Assembly: GCF_023074835.1 (NCBI RefSeq)
Contig: NZ_JALLGW010000001.1
Location: forward strand, 1,302,001 to 1,366,000
DNA length: 64,000 nt
Direction of reading: 5' to 3'
Source of the DNA: Halomarina salina
Lineage (GTDB): Archaea > Halobacteriota > Halobacteria > Halobacteriales > Haloarculaceae
In this document: positions 36,362-45,276 of the stretch, one piece after another
Layout: each line of letters begins with the position of its first letter
Position numbering within the stretch: position 1 is the first letter of the stretch
The notes under the pieces: model-generated
Told to the model about the DNA's origin: nothing
What the model saw: only the letters and a program-made list of their open reading frames with translations
Database searches by the model: none
Translations under genes and position numbers: made by a program

Positions 36362-37354
36362 ATGCCGATTCTCGACACCGACGGAACCCACGACCCGAAC
36401 AAGATACTGCCCATCGACTACGACTGGGCGCGCGAGTACTACCAGGCGGGCGTCGCCAACAACTGGACGCCCGAGGAGATTCCGATGGGCGACGACGTCG
36501 ACCAGTGGACGGGCGACGCCCTCTCGGACGCGGAGCGCCGACTCGTCGAGTGGAACCTCGGCTTCTTCTCGACGGCCGAGTCGCTGACGGCGAACAACGT
36601 CGTCCTCGCCGTCTACGACCACGTCACCGCTCCGGAGTGTCGCCAGTACCTCCTCCGACAGGCCTACGAGGAGGCTATCCACACGGACACGTTCATCTAC
36701 TGCTGCGACTCGCTCGGATTCGACCCCGACCACCTCTACGGGATGTACGACCGCATCCCCGCCATCGAGGCGAAGGACGACTTCGTCGTGGACCTGACCC
36801 GAGCGGTCGACGACCCGTCGTTCACCGTCGAGACGACCGCCGACGTGCGCGAACTGCTCCGTGACCTCGTCGGCTTCTACGTCGTGATGGAGGGCGTGTT
36901 CTTCTACGCCGGGTTCGCGATGATGCTCGCGCTGAAACGCCAGGGGAAGATGGTCGGCGTCGGCGAGCAGTTCGAGTACATCATGCGCGACGAGTCGCTG
37001 CACGTCAACTTCGGCGTCGACCTCGTCGGGCAGATTCGCGCCGAACACCCCGACGCCTGGACCCCCGAGTTCGGCGAGGAGGTCGTCGACCTCGTCACGG
37101 ACGCCGTCGACCTCGAACGGGTCTACGCCCGCGAGGCGTGCCCGCCGGACGTGATGGGGATGCACCCCGAGAGCTTCGAGGAGTACGTCGAGTACGTCGC
37201 CGACCGCCGCCTCGGACAGCTCGACCTCCCCGAGCAGTACGGGACGGACAACCCGTTCCCGTGGCTCTCGGAGTCGGTCGACCTCAACAAGGAGAAGAAC
37301 TTCTTCGAGACGAAGGTCACGGAGTACCAGAGCGGAGGGTCCCTGGAGTGGTGA
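36362..37354 (+). CDS. nrdB: Ribonucleotide reductase small subunit, class Ic type (Phe at radical site)
   Basis: A 330-residue di-metal R2 protein that generates the radical for NrdA. Metal ligands in order are Glu73 (FFSTAESLTANN), Glu104 and His107 (YEEAIHTDTFIYC), Glu177 (VVMEGVFFYAG), and Glu211 and His214 (MRDESLHVNFG). In standard class Ia R2 the first ligand is Asp and a radical Tyr sits four residues after the first His. Here they are Glu73 and Phe111. Chlamydia trachomatis NrdB, the type member of class Ic with a Mn/Fe cofactor, has the same two changes. The C-terminus (KVTEYQSGGSLEW) keeps the relay Tyr. The TGA stop overlaps the next gene (GTGA). Confidence 0.93.
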   Translation: MPILDTDGTHDPNKILPIDYDWAREYYQAGVANNWTPEEIPMGDDVDQWTGDALSDAERRLVEWNLGFFSTAESLTANNVVLAVYDHVTAPECRQYLLRQAYEEAIHTDTFIYCCDSLGFDPDHLYGMYDRIPAIEAKDDFVVDLTRAVDDPSFTVETTADVRELLRDLVGFYVVMEGVFFYAGFAMMLALKRQGKMVGVGEQFEYIMRDESLHVNFGVDLVGQIRAEHPDAWTPEFGEEVVDLVTDAVDLERVYAREACPPDVMGMHPESFEEYVEYVADRRLGQLDLPEQYGTDNPFPWLSESVDLNKEKNFFETKVTEYQSGGSLEW

Positions 37355-37875
37355 GCGCCGACGGTCGAGGAGACGGCGGCCGGGGAGCGAACCTCGCGGC
37401 GGTACCCGAGACAGCGACGCTGCTCGACTCGTACACCGAGATGAGCGAGATACTGATGCCCAACCACACGAACAACCTCGGCCGGGCACTCGGCGGGTCG
37501 GTGCTCCACTGGATGGACATCTGCGGGGCCATCGCGGCACGGCGGTTCGCCCGCCGACAGGTCGTCACCGTGTCGATGGACCACGTCGACTTCCTCGCGC
37601 CCATCACGCTCGGCGACGTCGTCACCGTCGAGGGGTACGTCTTCGAGACGGGCAGAGCGAGCATGGACGTGCGCGTGACCGTCCGCGCCGAGCGCCCGGC
37701 AGCAGGAGAGCGCCGTGCCACCGCAACCTCGTTTTTCACGTTCGTGGCGCTCGACGCCGAGGAGTCACCCGTCGAGGTGCCGCGTCTCGACTGTCCGGAC
37801 GAGCGCCAGCGAGCGCTCAGGGACCGGGCACTGGACCAGCGGACGGCGCGACGGCGGGACCTCGCCGTGGAGTAG
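37351..37875 (+). CDS. Acyl-CoA thioesterase (hotdog, YciA/BACH-like)
   Basis: A 174-residue hotdog protein. The catalytic region is PNHTNNLGRALGGSVLHWMD (Asn/Asp-type acyl-CoA thioesterases), followed by a VVTVSMDHVDFLAPITLGDV strand pair typical of cytoplasmic medium/long-chain acyl-CoA hydrolases. The GTG at 37351 overlaps the nrdB stop by four bases. An internal ATG at 37441 would remove a family-conserved strand, so I keep the GTG. Why a thioesterase is coupled to the reductase operon is unclear; it may simply be convenient expression. The C-terminal 30 residues are Arg-rich and helical. Confidence 0.82.
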   Translation: MSADGRGDGGRGANLAAVPETATLLDSYTEMSEILMPNHTNNLGRALGGSVLHWMDICGAIAARRFARRQVVTVSMDHVDFLAPITLGDVVTVEGYVFETGRASMDVRVTVRAERPAAGERRATATSFFTFVALDAEESPVEVPRLDCPDERQRALRDRALDQRTARRRDLAVE

Positions 37876-37890
37876 CGTCGGGACCGCGAC

Positions 37891-39195
37891 TCAGTTCGAT
37901 TCGGTCTCGGTCGTCTTCTCGACTGCCTCGTCGACCTCCTCCTCTATCTCGATGGTCGTCATCTCGACGTCGGACTCGATGCCCGCGGCGATGTCCTCGA
38001 CGTCGTTCAGGCCGAGCATCTCGGTCGTCTCGGCGTCGAACTCGTTCGAGTCGAGCGAAACGGGCATCCCGAGGTCGCTGCCCGAGAGGTGCTTGCCGTA
38101 GCGACCGAGCAGCGACGTGAGTTCCTGGGGCAGGACGTACGTCGTCGACGGCGACTTGCCGATGTCGGTCAGCGTGTCGAACCCCTTGTCGATGATGGCG
38201 CGTTCGCCCATCGACTCGGCGCTCTTCGCGCGGAGGACGGTGGAGATGGCGTCACCCTGCGCTTCGAGGACCTGCGCCTGCTTCTCACCCTGCGCGCGGA
38301 TGATGTTCGAGGTCTTCTCCCCCTGTGCTCGCTCGACGGCGCTGACGCGTTCACCCTGAGCCTCCAGAATCATGGCGCGGCGGTGGCGCTCGGCGCTGGA
38401 CTGCTGTTCCATCGCGTCCACGACGTCGCCGCTGGGCATCACCTCGCGGACCTCGACGGCCTCCACCTCGACGCCCCAGCGGTCGGTCGGCTCCTGCAAC
38501 TCCTCGCGGATGAACCGGTTGATGTCCTCGCGGCGGGAGAGCGTCTCGTCGAGTTCCATGTCGCCGATGGCCGCCCGGAGCGTCGTCTGGGCGAGGTACG
38601 ACGTCGCGCGGCGGTAGTGGTCGACGCCGAGGAACGCGCGTTCGGCGTCGACGACGCGGACGTAGACGACGGCGTCGGCGGTGACGGGCGAGTTGTCGCG
38701 CGTGATGGCCTCCTGCCGGGGCACGTCGAGCGTCTCCGTGCGCATGTCGAACTGGTAGGTCCTGGAGATGAGCGGGGGGACGAAGTGGAGGCCGGGGTCG
38801 AGGAGGCCCTGGTTCGCGCCGAACACCGTCAGCGCGCGCTTCTCGTACGCCTGCACGATCTCGATGGAGTCGATGAGGAGGGCGAGGGCGGCGAGGACGA
38901 GGGCGATGCCGAGCGCCGCGAGTCCCGAGACGGGGAGGACGTCTGCGAGACCGGCCGCGGCGACGACACCCGCCACCACGAGGAGGTAGCGACTCCAGCG
39001 CGGGACGGGGCGGTCGCCGCCGTCGCCGAACCCGGTGCCGAGGTCCGTCGACCCGGACGTCGACCCGTACGAACGCGAAGACGAGGACTGCGCGGAGGCG
39101 GACCTGGAGGAGGAGGACTGGCGTTCCTGCAGGCTCTCTCCCTCGGCCACCATCTGGCCGAGTTTGTAGAAGAGGCTGTCGCGGGACCCACTCAT
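37891..39195 (-). CDS. Stomatin-like SPFH/band 7 membrane protein
   Basis: A 434-residue protein. A Ser-rich cytoplasmic N-terminus is followed by two close hydrophobic segments (about 75-115: YLLVVAGVVAAAGLADVLPV, then ALVLAALALLIDSIEI). Next is a full SPFH domain (AYEKRALTVFGANQGLLDPG, then RATSYLAQTTLRAAIGDMEL). After it comes a coiled coil built of repeated EAQGE/RAQGEK units. Stomatins oligomerise on membranes and organise or protect protein complexes. It is downstream of the flavoprotein gene by 24 bases, so the two form an operon. The acidic C-terminus ends EEVDEAVEKTTETESN. Confidence 0.9.
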   Translation of the reverse strand: MSGSRDSLFYKLGQMVAEGESLQERQSSSSRSASAQSSSSRSYGSTSGSTDLGTGFGDGGDRPVPRWSRYLLVVAGVVAAAGLADVLPVSGLAALGIALVLAALALLIDSIEIVQAYEKRALTVFGANQGLLDPGLHFVPPLISRTYQFDMRTETLDVPRQEAITRDNSPVTADAVVYVRVVDAERAFLGVDHYRRATSYLAQTTLRAAIGDMELDETLSRREDINRFIREELQEPTDRWGVEVEAVEVREVMPSGDVVDAMEQQSSAERHRRAMILEAQGERVSAVERAQGEKTSNIIRAQGEKQAQVLEAQGDAISTVLRAKSAESMGERAIIDKGFDTLTDIGKSPSTTYVLPQELTSLLGRYGKHLSGSDLGMPVSLDSNEFDAETTEMLGLNDVEDIAAGIESDVEMTTIEIEEEVDEAVEKTTETESN

Positions 39196-39219
39196 ACCCT
39201 GACTTTCGTTGACGTACAC

Positions 39220-39822
39220 CTAAGCGTTTCGCGCCGTCGAGTCGTCGCGTCGCCCGAGTCGTCGCCCCACCGTTACGTCTCGGGGCGTATCGAAGTCGTG
39301 GAACGGTGCGCGCTCGACCGTCGAGAGGACGTCGAGGGCGGCGGCGGCCCCGTCGCCCGCCGAGATGACCGCCTGCACCTTGTCCTTGCGCGTCAGCCAC
39401 CCGACGGCGTAGACATCCTCGACGCTGGTCCGGCCGTTCCGGTCGACGAGGACCGTCCCGTCGTGGTCGAGTTCGCAGCGCAGTTGTGCGGCGAGTTCGC
39501 GGGCCTGACCCGTCGCGAGGACGAGGTAGTCGGCGGCGTAGGTGCCCGTCTCGGTGACGACCACGAACTCCTCGCCGTCGTCCTCTACCTCGACGACCCG
39601 TTCGTCGTGCCGGTGGACGCCGACCGCGTCGGCCTGCTCGCGGGCGGCGTGCAGAAACGCTTCGCCATCCACCGAGTCGATGCCGAGGTAGTTGAGCAGG
39701 TGCGCGAACCGGAGCGCCGTCTCGCCCTGGTCGAAGAGACTCGTTTCGAGGCCGTTCTTCGCGGTGAACAGCGCCGCCGACAGCCCGCCCGGTCCACCTC
39801 CCACGACGACCACGTGCGACAT
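39220..39822 (-). CDS. FAD-dependent oxidoreductase, thioredoxin-reductase-like, short
   Basis: A 200-residue flavoprotein. The FAD-binding Rossmann motif is VVVVGGGPGGLSAALFTAKN at the N-terminus, and the second FAD motif is TSVEDVYAVGWLTRKDKVQA. The NADPH domain and the CxxC redox pair of thioredoxin reductase are missing. It is therefore a single-domain relative whose electron acceptor is unknown. The ATG at 39822 is fixed by a TATA-like CTTATG centred 26-27 bases upstream. It forms an operon with the stomatin-like gene and diverges from the DsrE gene. Confidence 0.82.
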   Translation of the reverse strand: MSHVVVVGGGPGGLSAALFTAKNGLETSLFDQGETALRFAHLLNYLGIDSVDGEAFLHAAREQADAVGVHRHDERVVEVEDDGEEFVVVTETGTYAADYLVLATGQARELAAQLRCELDHDGTVLVDRNGRTSVEDVYAVGWLTRKDKVQAVISAGDGAAAALDVLSTVERAPFHDFDTPRDVTVGRRLGRRDDSTARNA

Positions 39823-39845
39823 GCGTGAGGTTCGGTACCGTCGAG

Positions 39846-39851
39846 CATAAG
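39846..39851. promoter_or_regulatory. Shared TATA-like element of two divergent genes
   Basis: CATAAG on the plus strand reads CTTATG on the minus strand. Its centre (39848.5) is 26.5 bases from the first base of the leftward ATG (39822) and 26.5 bases from that of the rightward ATG (39875). No other AT-rich element lies in the 52-base gap, so one element appears to drive both leaderless genes. Confidence 0.5.
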
Positions 39852-39874
39852 CCCGCGCTCGACGTGTCTCGGTC

Positions 39875-40213
39875 ATGGACGTCGTGTTCCACAGTTCGAG
39901 TGGCGACAGCGCCGACCACAGCCACGTCCTCGCCAACGTCCGGAACCTGCTCGACGACGACACCGTCGCTCTCGACGAACTCGCCGTGGTCCTCAACGGC
40001 GAGGCGGTCCGCGCGGTGGTCGCGGGGAGTTTCGTCGCGGACGACGTCGCGACACTCGCCGACGACGTGCGGTTTATCGCCTGCTCGAACTCGCTGGCGA
40101 CGCGGGACATCGACCCAGGCACGCTGGTCGAGGGCGTCGAACGCGGGAGTTCGGGCGTCGGGACGGTGGCGAAACTGCAGGGCGCGGGCTACCACTACGT
40201 GAAGGTGCCGTAG
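39875..40213 (+). CDS. DsrE-family protein
   Basis: A 112-residue single-domain protein of the DsrE/TusD fold. It opens MDVVFHSSSGDSADHSHVLA, with helical and strand segments VVLNGEAVRAVVAG and DDVRFIACSNSLATRDIDPG. In sulfur relay proteins a conserved Cys carries persulfide; here the only candidate is the Cys in FIACSNSL, which is the usual location. Family roles range from sulfur transfer to unknown. It converges with uvrC and shares its promoter element with the flavoprotein, so a redox or sulfur link is possible but unproven. Confidence 0.8.
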   Translation: MDVVFHSSSGDSADHSHVLANVRNLLDDDTVALDELAVVLNGEAVRAVVAGSFVADDVATLADDVRFIACSNSLATRDIDPGTLVEGVERGSSGVGTVAKLQGAGYHYVKVP

Positions 40214-40229
40214 GGAGACGAGAGAACTG

Positions 40230-41984
40230 CTACAGCCGCTTCTTGAGCGTCTCCGCCGTCTTCGCGCCGACGCCGGGGACGCTCGTCAGGTCGTCGTGAC
40301 TCGCCGAGCGGACGTTCTCGACGCTCCCGAACCGTCGGAGGAGTCGCTGTCGCGTCTCCGGTCCGACGCCGGGGACGTCGTCGAGGACCGTCTTCACCTC
40401 GTCGCGGACCTGCTGGTGGTACTGGACGGCGAAGCGGTGGGCCTCGTCGCGAACCCGCTGGAGCAGGTGGAGGTGGCTGGCGTCGCTCGGCCAGTCGAAC
40501 TCGCCGTCGGGCGTTATCACCAGCTCCTCGCGCTTGGCGAGGCCGACGGCAGGGACGTCCCACCCGGCGTCCGCGAGCGCCTCGCGCGCCGCGTCGAGTT
40601 GTCCCCGCCCGCCGTCGATGAGCAGGAGGTCGGGCGTCGGACGCTCGTCTCGGCCCTCCACGGCGCGGGTCGCCCGCCACGAGACGAGGTCGTACATGTT
40701 CGCGTAGTCGTCGTTGACCTGTTCGAGGCGCTTGCGGCGGTAGTCGGACTTCTCGGGTGACCCGCCGACGAAGGTGACGTCCGACCCGACGACGGCCTTC
40801 CCCTGGGCGTGGCTCACGTCGAACCCCTCGATGCGCTCGACGGGGCCGAGGGCCGGGAACGAGCCGCGAAGCGCGTCGCGCAGGTCGCGGGCCTCGTCGC
40901 GCATCCCGACCGCGGTCCGGGCGTTCTTCAGCGCGAGGTCGACGAGCGTCGCCTCGCGGCCCGTGCCGGGCACCCGGACGGCGACGCCCTCGCGTTCGAG
41001 CCAGTCGGTGACCTCCTCGCCGTCCGGCCGCTCCGGCAGGAGGAGCGCGTCGGGCAACTCCCGCTCGGCGTAGTACTGCGGGACGAACGCCGAGAGCACC
41101 GTCGCCACCGCCTCGTCGGCGTCCGGGGCGTCCATGACGTGGCGCTCCCGGTCGACCAGCTGGCCGCGCTCGCTGCGCAGGCGGGCGACGGTCGCCCGGT
41201 CACCCTCGACGGCCACCCCGAGCACGTCGACGGTCCGCTCGCCGCCGCCGGGACCGCTGACGGCCGCGCTCGCACCACCGTGGAACGCCTCGACGGCTTC
41301 GAGGCGGTCCCTGATGTTCGCCGCTCGCTCGAAGTTCTCCTCCTCGGCGGCCTCCTCCATCGCCCGCCGGAGCGGGTCGGCGAGCACGCCCGTCTCGCCC
41401 TCGAAGAAGCGGTTCACGGACTCCACGTCCGCGAGGTAGTCCGCCTCCCCGATTTCGCCCGTACACGGCGCGGTGCAGAGGCCGATGTCGTGGTCGAGAC
41501 ACGGCCGCTCGCGCCCGCTGAACTTGTGGTCCGAACAGCCCCGGACGCCGTACGTCTCCCGGAGCGCCTTCACGACCACGTCGACGCGGCCCTTGTCGGT
41601 GTAGGGGCCGTAGACGGTCGCCGAGTCGTTCGGGTCCCGGGTCACCTCGATGCGCGGGAACTCGTGGTCCGTGAGCTGAACGAGCGGGTAGGACTTGTCG
41701 TCCTTCAGGCGGACGTTGTAGCGGGGCTGGTGGCGCTTGATGAGGTTCGCTTCGAGGAGGAGCGCCTGCGTCTCCGTGTCCGTCATCGCGAAGTCGACGC
41801 TCGCCGCGCTCTCGACCATCCGGCGAATCCGCATCGAGCGCGGGTCGGCGTACGACCGGACGCGGTCGCGTAGCTCGACGGCCTTGCCGACGTAGAGTAC
41901 GGTTCCGTCGTCCTGCAGAAACTGATAGACGCCCGGTTCCCGTGGGAGGTCACCGGCGCGCCGGCGCACCGCAGTCCCGTCCAT
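40230..41984 (-). CDS. uvrC: Excinuclease ABC subunit C
   Basis: A 584-residue UvrC, which makes both incisions in nucleotide excision repair. Domains in order are a GIY-YIG nuclease ([18 protein letters not shown], residues 18-35), a Cys-rich region ([20 protein letters not shown]), a UVR domain ([19 protein letters not shown]), the RNase-H-like endonuclease ([19 protein letters not shown]), and a helix-hairpin-helix pair ending [19 protein letters not shown]. The family's usual length is 590-610. The ATG at 41984 is chosen because sequence upstream to 42077 lies in a repeat cassette. It converges with the DsrE gene. Confidence 0.97.
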   Translation of the reverse strand: MDGTAVRRRAGDLPREPGVYQFLQDDGTVLYVGKAVELRDRVRSYADPRSMRIRRMVESAASVDFAMTDTETQALLLEANLIKRHQPRYNVRLKDDKSYPLVQLTDHEFPRIEVTRDPNDSATVYGPYTDKGRVDVVVKALRETYGVRGCSDHKFSGRERPCLDHDIGLCTAPCTGEIGEADYLADVESVNRFFEGETGVLADPLRRAMEEAAEEENFERAANIRDRLEAVEAFHGGASAAVSGPGGGERTVDVLGVAVEGDRATVARLRSERGQLVDRERHVMDAPDADEAVATVLSAFVPQYYAERELPDALLLPERPDGEEVTDWLEREGVAVRVPGTGREATLVDLALKNARTAVGMRDEARDLRDALRGSFPALGPVERIEGFDVSHAQGKAVVGSDVTFVGGSPEKSDYRRKRLEQVNDDYANMYDLVSWRATRAVEGRDERPTPDLLLIDGGRGQLDAAREALADAGWDVPAVGLAKREELVITPDGEFDWPSDASHLHLLQRVRDEAHRFAVQYHQQVRDEVKTVLDDVPGVGPETRQRLLRRFGSVENVRSASHDDLTSVPGVGAKTAETLKKRL

Positions 41985-42077
41985 CCGTCTCGACTCACGG
42001 GCCCGAGGGGTAAGAGGGTGACGAGTCGCTAGCAGGATTGGCGTGGGGTGAATCAGAAGGCTATGGATCCGAGGCAT

Positions 42078-42223
42078 CTGGTGACGACACCTCGAAAGCC
42101 CCCGTGTTCTCGTCGCCTACGACTCGCTGCGCGCGCTCAGTCGCTGCGCTCCCTCGCGTGCTTACGTCGTCACCAGAAGCCGTCGGCTTCTGGCTGGCTC
42201 GGCCCCTTTCGAGGTAGTCGCAG
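42078..42223. repeat. Structured repeat with CTCGAAAG/CTTTCGAG ends (copy 2)
   Basis: Between uvrC and the Nudix gene. The left part holds CTGGTGACGAC (42078-42088), an exact inverted repeat of GTCGTCACCAG (42166-42176), and the box CTCGAAAGCCCCC (42091-42103). A second hairpin AGAAGCC-GTC-GGCTTCT follows (42175-42191). The right box is CCCCTTTCGAGGTAGTCGCAG (42203-42223). The left and right boxes are themselves complementary (CTCGAAAG with CTTTCGAG), so two alternative pairings exist. The interior is filled with GCTGCGCGCGCTC-type tracts. The same boxes occur at 11.5 and 49.5 kb. Confidence 0.7.
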
Positions 42224-42300
42224 CAGTGTCTCTCACAGGTACGAATCCCCAGACTGCCAGCGGCCCAATCGCTTTGTCGAATCCACCAGTCGAGCGACGC

Positions 42301-42855
42301 ATGGACGACCCGACCGAGAATCACCGAACGAAGCCACCAGACTGGACGGTCCAGTGGTCGCGGTCGGTCGGCACCGACGCGACCACCGTCGGGTACGACC
42401 GCCTGACCAGACCGGACGGCGAGACGACGGGTCGCGGGTGGGTCGACCGTCGCCCCTCCGTCGCCGTCGTCGCGCGGTACGAGGGGCAGGTCGTGTTCGT
42501 CGAGGAGTACCGCCCGCGACTGCGCGAGACGGTGTTGACGTGTCCAATGGGCGGTGTCGAGGGCGATGAGTCGCTGGTCGAGGCGGGCCGCCGGGAACTC
42601 GGAGAGGAGACGGGGTTCACGGCCGGGAACGTCGAGCTGCTGTCCGAGCACTACCCCGTCGCGTGGCTCCGGTCGACGCGAGGTGTCGTCTTCGCCGACG
42701 ACCTCGCGCCCGGCGAGCAGCGTACGGACGACGACGAGTTCGTGGACGTCCGCCTCGTCCCCGTAGAGGACGCACTCGACCGGGCACGCGAGGGGTCGCA
42801 GACGGCGTGGACGCTCCTCCCGCTGTTGCTCGCCCGCGAGAAGGGCTTGCTGTGA
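42301..42855 (+). CDS. Nudix hydrolase
   Basis: A 184-residue Nudix protein. The Nudix box is complete: G-x5-E in GGVEGDESLV, then x7-REL-x-EE-x-G in EAGRRELGEETGF, which binds the metal for pyrophosphate-bond cleavage. The strand before it (RYEGQVVFVEEYRPRLRETV) is like ADP-ribose pyrophosphatases, but substrates vary too widely to say. The ATG at 42301 lies about 27 bases after a GCTTTG TATA-like box, and the preceding repeat cassette ends at about 42223. A small unknown gene follows 85 bases later. Confidence 0.88.
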   Translation: MDDPTENHRTKPPDWTVQWSRSVGTDATTVGYDRLTRPDGETTGRGWVDRRPSVAVVARYEGQVVFVEEYRPRLRETVLTCPMGGVEGDESLVEAGRRELGEETGFTAGNVELLSEHYPVAWLRSTRGVVFADDLAPGEQRTDDDEFVDVRLVPVEDALDRAREGSQTAWTLLPLLLAREKGLL

Positions 42856-42940
42856 GGAATCGCGTGGTCCGACGGTGTTCGGTGGGTCGCCGTCGCCGGG
42901 AGCCCACAGCTACAAACGACCGCTGTGTGTAGCGCCGAGC

Positions 42941-43246
42941 ATGAGCGAGGACGCGACGGGCGGGGGAGCGACCGACGGAGCGGACGACGAGACGGTCCAG
43001 CTGTGGCTCGCCGAACGCGACTACGACGACCGGAACCTCGTGACGCTCGTCTACGCGACGCCCGACGGCGAGCGCTACCAGCGCCACGAGCGCTCGGCAC
43101 ACCTCCTCTCCCGCCAGGGCGTCAGCGCCGCGACGGCGGCCGACCCGTCGGACCTCGAACCCGTGGACGATGAGGAGACGCGTGACCGGTACGCGGGAGA
43201 GGTCGACCGGATGCGCGAGCGCCACGACCCGGACGACGACGTCTGA
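42941..43246 (+). CDS. Small acidic protein of unknown function
   Basis: A 101-residue acidic protein. A 20-residue Gly/Asp-rich start leads into a strand-rich middle (QLWLAERDYDDRNLVTLVYA, TPDGERYQRHERSAHLL) and an Arg/Asp-rich helical end. It has no known motif and I do not recognise it. A TATA-like CTACAAACG lies 28-30 bases before the ATG. The TPDG-x-R-x-x-x-x-E turn is compact enough to be a folded domain. Its order behind a Nudix gene gives no functional hint. Confidence 0.6.
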   Translation: MSEDATGGGATDGADDETVQLWLAERDYDDRNLVTLVYATPDGERYQRHERSAHLLSRQGVSAATAADPSDLEPVDDEETRDRYAGEVDRMRERHDPDDDV

Positions 43247-43424
43247 GCGGCCCCATCTCAGTGGCCCGTCTGAGCGGCCGACCGCTGCGAAGTCCGGCGG
43301 GGACGACCCGTCGCGGTGAGCCGCCGGTCCTGTCGGAACCGTCACAGCTGTGCGCTCGAAGTAGGGATGTCAACAGTCCTCGGAGTAGCAACGGTTATGA
43401 AGAGAGACTCACAATCCTGCGCGT

Positions 43425-44396
43425 ATGCCCGCTATAGATGTCAACGGCGTCACAAAGCGATTCGGTGGCGGCGTCACGGCCCTCCGAGATCTGGACCTGA
43501 CGGTCCACGAAGGGGAGATATACGGCTTCCTCGGCCCGAACGGCGCCGGGAAGTCGACGACCATCAACATCCTGCTCGACTTCATCCGCCCCACCGAGGG
43601 GTCGGCGACGGTGCTCGGGATGGACGCGCAGGCCGACTCGAAGGCCGTCCGGCAGCGCGTCGGCGTCCTCCCCGACGCCTACCACGTCTACGACCGACTG
43701 ACGGGTCGGCAGCACGTCCAGTTCGCCATCGACTCGAAGGAGACGGGCGAGACGCCCGACGAGATGCTCCAGCGCGTCGGTATCAGCGAGGCCGCCGATC
43801 GGAAGGCCGGTGGCTACTCGAAGGGGATGACCCAGCGGCTCGTGCTCGCGATGGCGCTGGTCGGCGACCCCGACCTGCTCGTCCTCGACGAACCGTCGAC
43901 GGGGCTGGACCCGAACGGTGCCCGCGAGATGCGCCGCATCATCCAGCAGGAGAACGACCGCGGGACGACCGTGTTCTTCTCCAGCCACATCCTCGAACAG
44001 GTCGAGGCGGTCTGTGACCGCGTCGGCATCCTGCGCGACGGCGAACTCGTCGCCGAGGACACGATGGAGAACCTGCGTGCGAACGTCGGCTCCGGGTCGA
44101 CGCTCACGGTCACCGTCGATCAGCCCAACGACCGCGCGGTCGAGGCCGCGAGCAACGTCGCGGGCGTCACCGACGTGACGGTGCAGGGCACCGCCATCGT
44201 CGTCTCCATCAACGACGCCTCGAAGACGGAGGTGCTCACGGCCATCGAGAACGCTGGCTGTGAGGTCGAGGACTTCACGACCGAGAAGGCGTCGCTCGAA
44301 GAGCTGTTCGCCGCGTACACCGAGGGTGGCCGCGACGGGCTCCGCAACGGGGTGGCGACGTCCGGCCAGACGAGCGAGACGGAGGCCCAGCGATGA
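43425..44396 (+). CDS. ABC-2 type transporter ATP-binding protein
   Basis: A 323-residue ABC ATPase of the ABC-2 export/DRA class. Walker A is GPNGAGKSTTINILLDF, the signature is YSKGMTQRLVLAMALVGDP, and Walker B is LLVLDEPSTGLDPNG with switch His in FFSSHILEQVEAV. The C-terminal 100 residues form the usual accessory domain and an acidic tail. It energises the permeases that follow. A TATA-like GGTTATGA centred about 28 bases upstream supports the start. Its stop overlaps the first permease ATG (ATGA). Substrate unknown. Confidence 0.92.
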   Translation: MPAIDVNGVTKRFGGGVTALRDLDLTVHEGEIYGFLGPNGAGKSTTINILLDFIRPTEGSATVLGMDAQADSKAVRQRVGVLPDAYHVYDRLTGRQHVQFAIDSKETGETPDEMLQRVGISEAADRKAGGYSKGMTQRLVLAMALVGDPDLLVLDEPSTGLDPNGAREMRRIIQQENDRGTTVFFSSHILEQVEAVCDRVGILRDGELVAEDTMENLRANVGSGSTLTVTVDQPNDRAVEAASNVAGVTDVTVQGTAIVVSINDASKTEVLTAIENAGCEVEDFTTEKASLEELFAAYTEGGRDGLRNGVATSGQTSETEAQR

Positions 44397-45217
44397 GCTG
44401 GACCGCCGTCGCGCGCAAGGACTTCCAGGACTCCATCCGCGTCAAGTGGTTCTGGGCGCTCGCCGCGCTGTTCGTCGTCTTCGCCGGCGGGGCGGCGTAC
44501 CTCTTCGCCGAGGTGATACAGACGGGTGGCGAGGCGACGGGTCTCGGGTTCATCGCCCTCCTCAGCAGCGCGACCGGACTCCTCGTCCCCATCATCGGGC
44601 TGATGCTCGGCTACAAGACCATCGCCGGCGAACGCGAGTCGGGCAGCCTGAAGCTCCTGTTGAGTCTCCCGCACACCCGCGCGGAGGTCGTCGCCGGGAA
44701 ACTCGTCGGCCGAAGCATCGTCATCAGCATCGCCATCCTCATCGGCTACGCCGTCGCGGTCGCCATCGGCCTCGCGCTGTTCGCCGAGTTCGTGGTGACC
44801 GACTTCCTCATCTTCACCGGGCTGTCCATCCTGCTCGGGTTCGCGTGGATCGGCATCTCGCTGGGTCTGTCGACGGCGACCGCGAGTACGTCGCGCGCGG
44901 CAGCCCTCGCGTTCGGCTTCTGGATGGTGTTCGAGTTCCTCTGGGGGCTGCTCGTCTCCCTGCTCGTCTGGGCGTCCAACGGCTTCAGCGGTGGGCTGTT
45001 CATGACCTCGATGCCCGACTGGGCGCTGTTCCTCAACATCCTGCCCCCGACGGCCTCGTTCAGCAACGCCAACGGCGTCATCTCCGAGGTGCTGGGGACC
45101 AGCGGCCAGAACGCTCCCTGGTTCACCGAGCCGTGGTTCGGACTGGTCGTGCTGCTCGCCTGGATCGTCGTCCCGGTGGCGCTCGGCTTCCTCCGGTTCC
45201 GCAGCAGCGACCTCTGA
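44393..45217 (+). CDS. ABC-2 permease, first of three homologues
   Basis: A 274-residue membrane protein with six hydrophobic segments. The cytoplasmic loop YKTIAGERESGSLKLLLSLP followed by HTRAEVVAGKLVGRS is the ABC-2 permease hallmark and the contact to the ATPase. It ends GFLRFRSSDL. It shares the START-MSxxxVARKDFxD and LRFRSxD(L/I) ends with the two permeases downstream. It is translationally coupled to the ATPase by an ATGA overlap, unlike the other two, which have their own promoter-like boxes. Confidence 0.9.
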   Translation: MSWTAVARKDFQDSIRVKWFWALAALFVVFAGGAAYLFAEVIQTGGEATGLGFIALLSSATGLLVPIIGLMLGYKTIAGERESGSLKLLLSLPHTRAEVVAGKLVGRSIVISIAILIGYAVAVAIGLALFAEFVVTDFLIFTGLSILLGFAWIGISLGLSTATASTSRAAALAFGFWMVFEFLWGLLVSLLVWASNGFSGGLFMTSMPDWALFLNILPPTASFSNANGVISEVLGTSGQNAPWFTEPWFGLVVLLAWIVVPVALGFLRFRSSDL

Positions 45218-45276
45218 GCGCGGCCAATTCCCACGCCCGCAGATACGTTTTTCACGCGACGGTCCCGACCGCCGAT

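Noticed and set aside
37441-37875. ATG at 37441 as start of the thioesterase
   Set aside because: It would cut into the N-terminal helix and strand of the hotdog domain. The GTG at 37351 gives full length and operon overlap.
42230-42260. GGTACGAATCCCCAG resembling a tRNA T-loop
   Set aside because: It is one base off the usual GGTTCGAATCC. No acceptor stem, anticodon stem or CCA-side pairing can be drawn around it.
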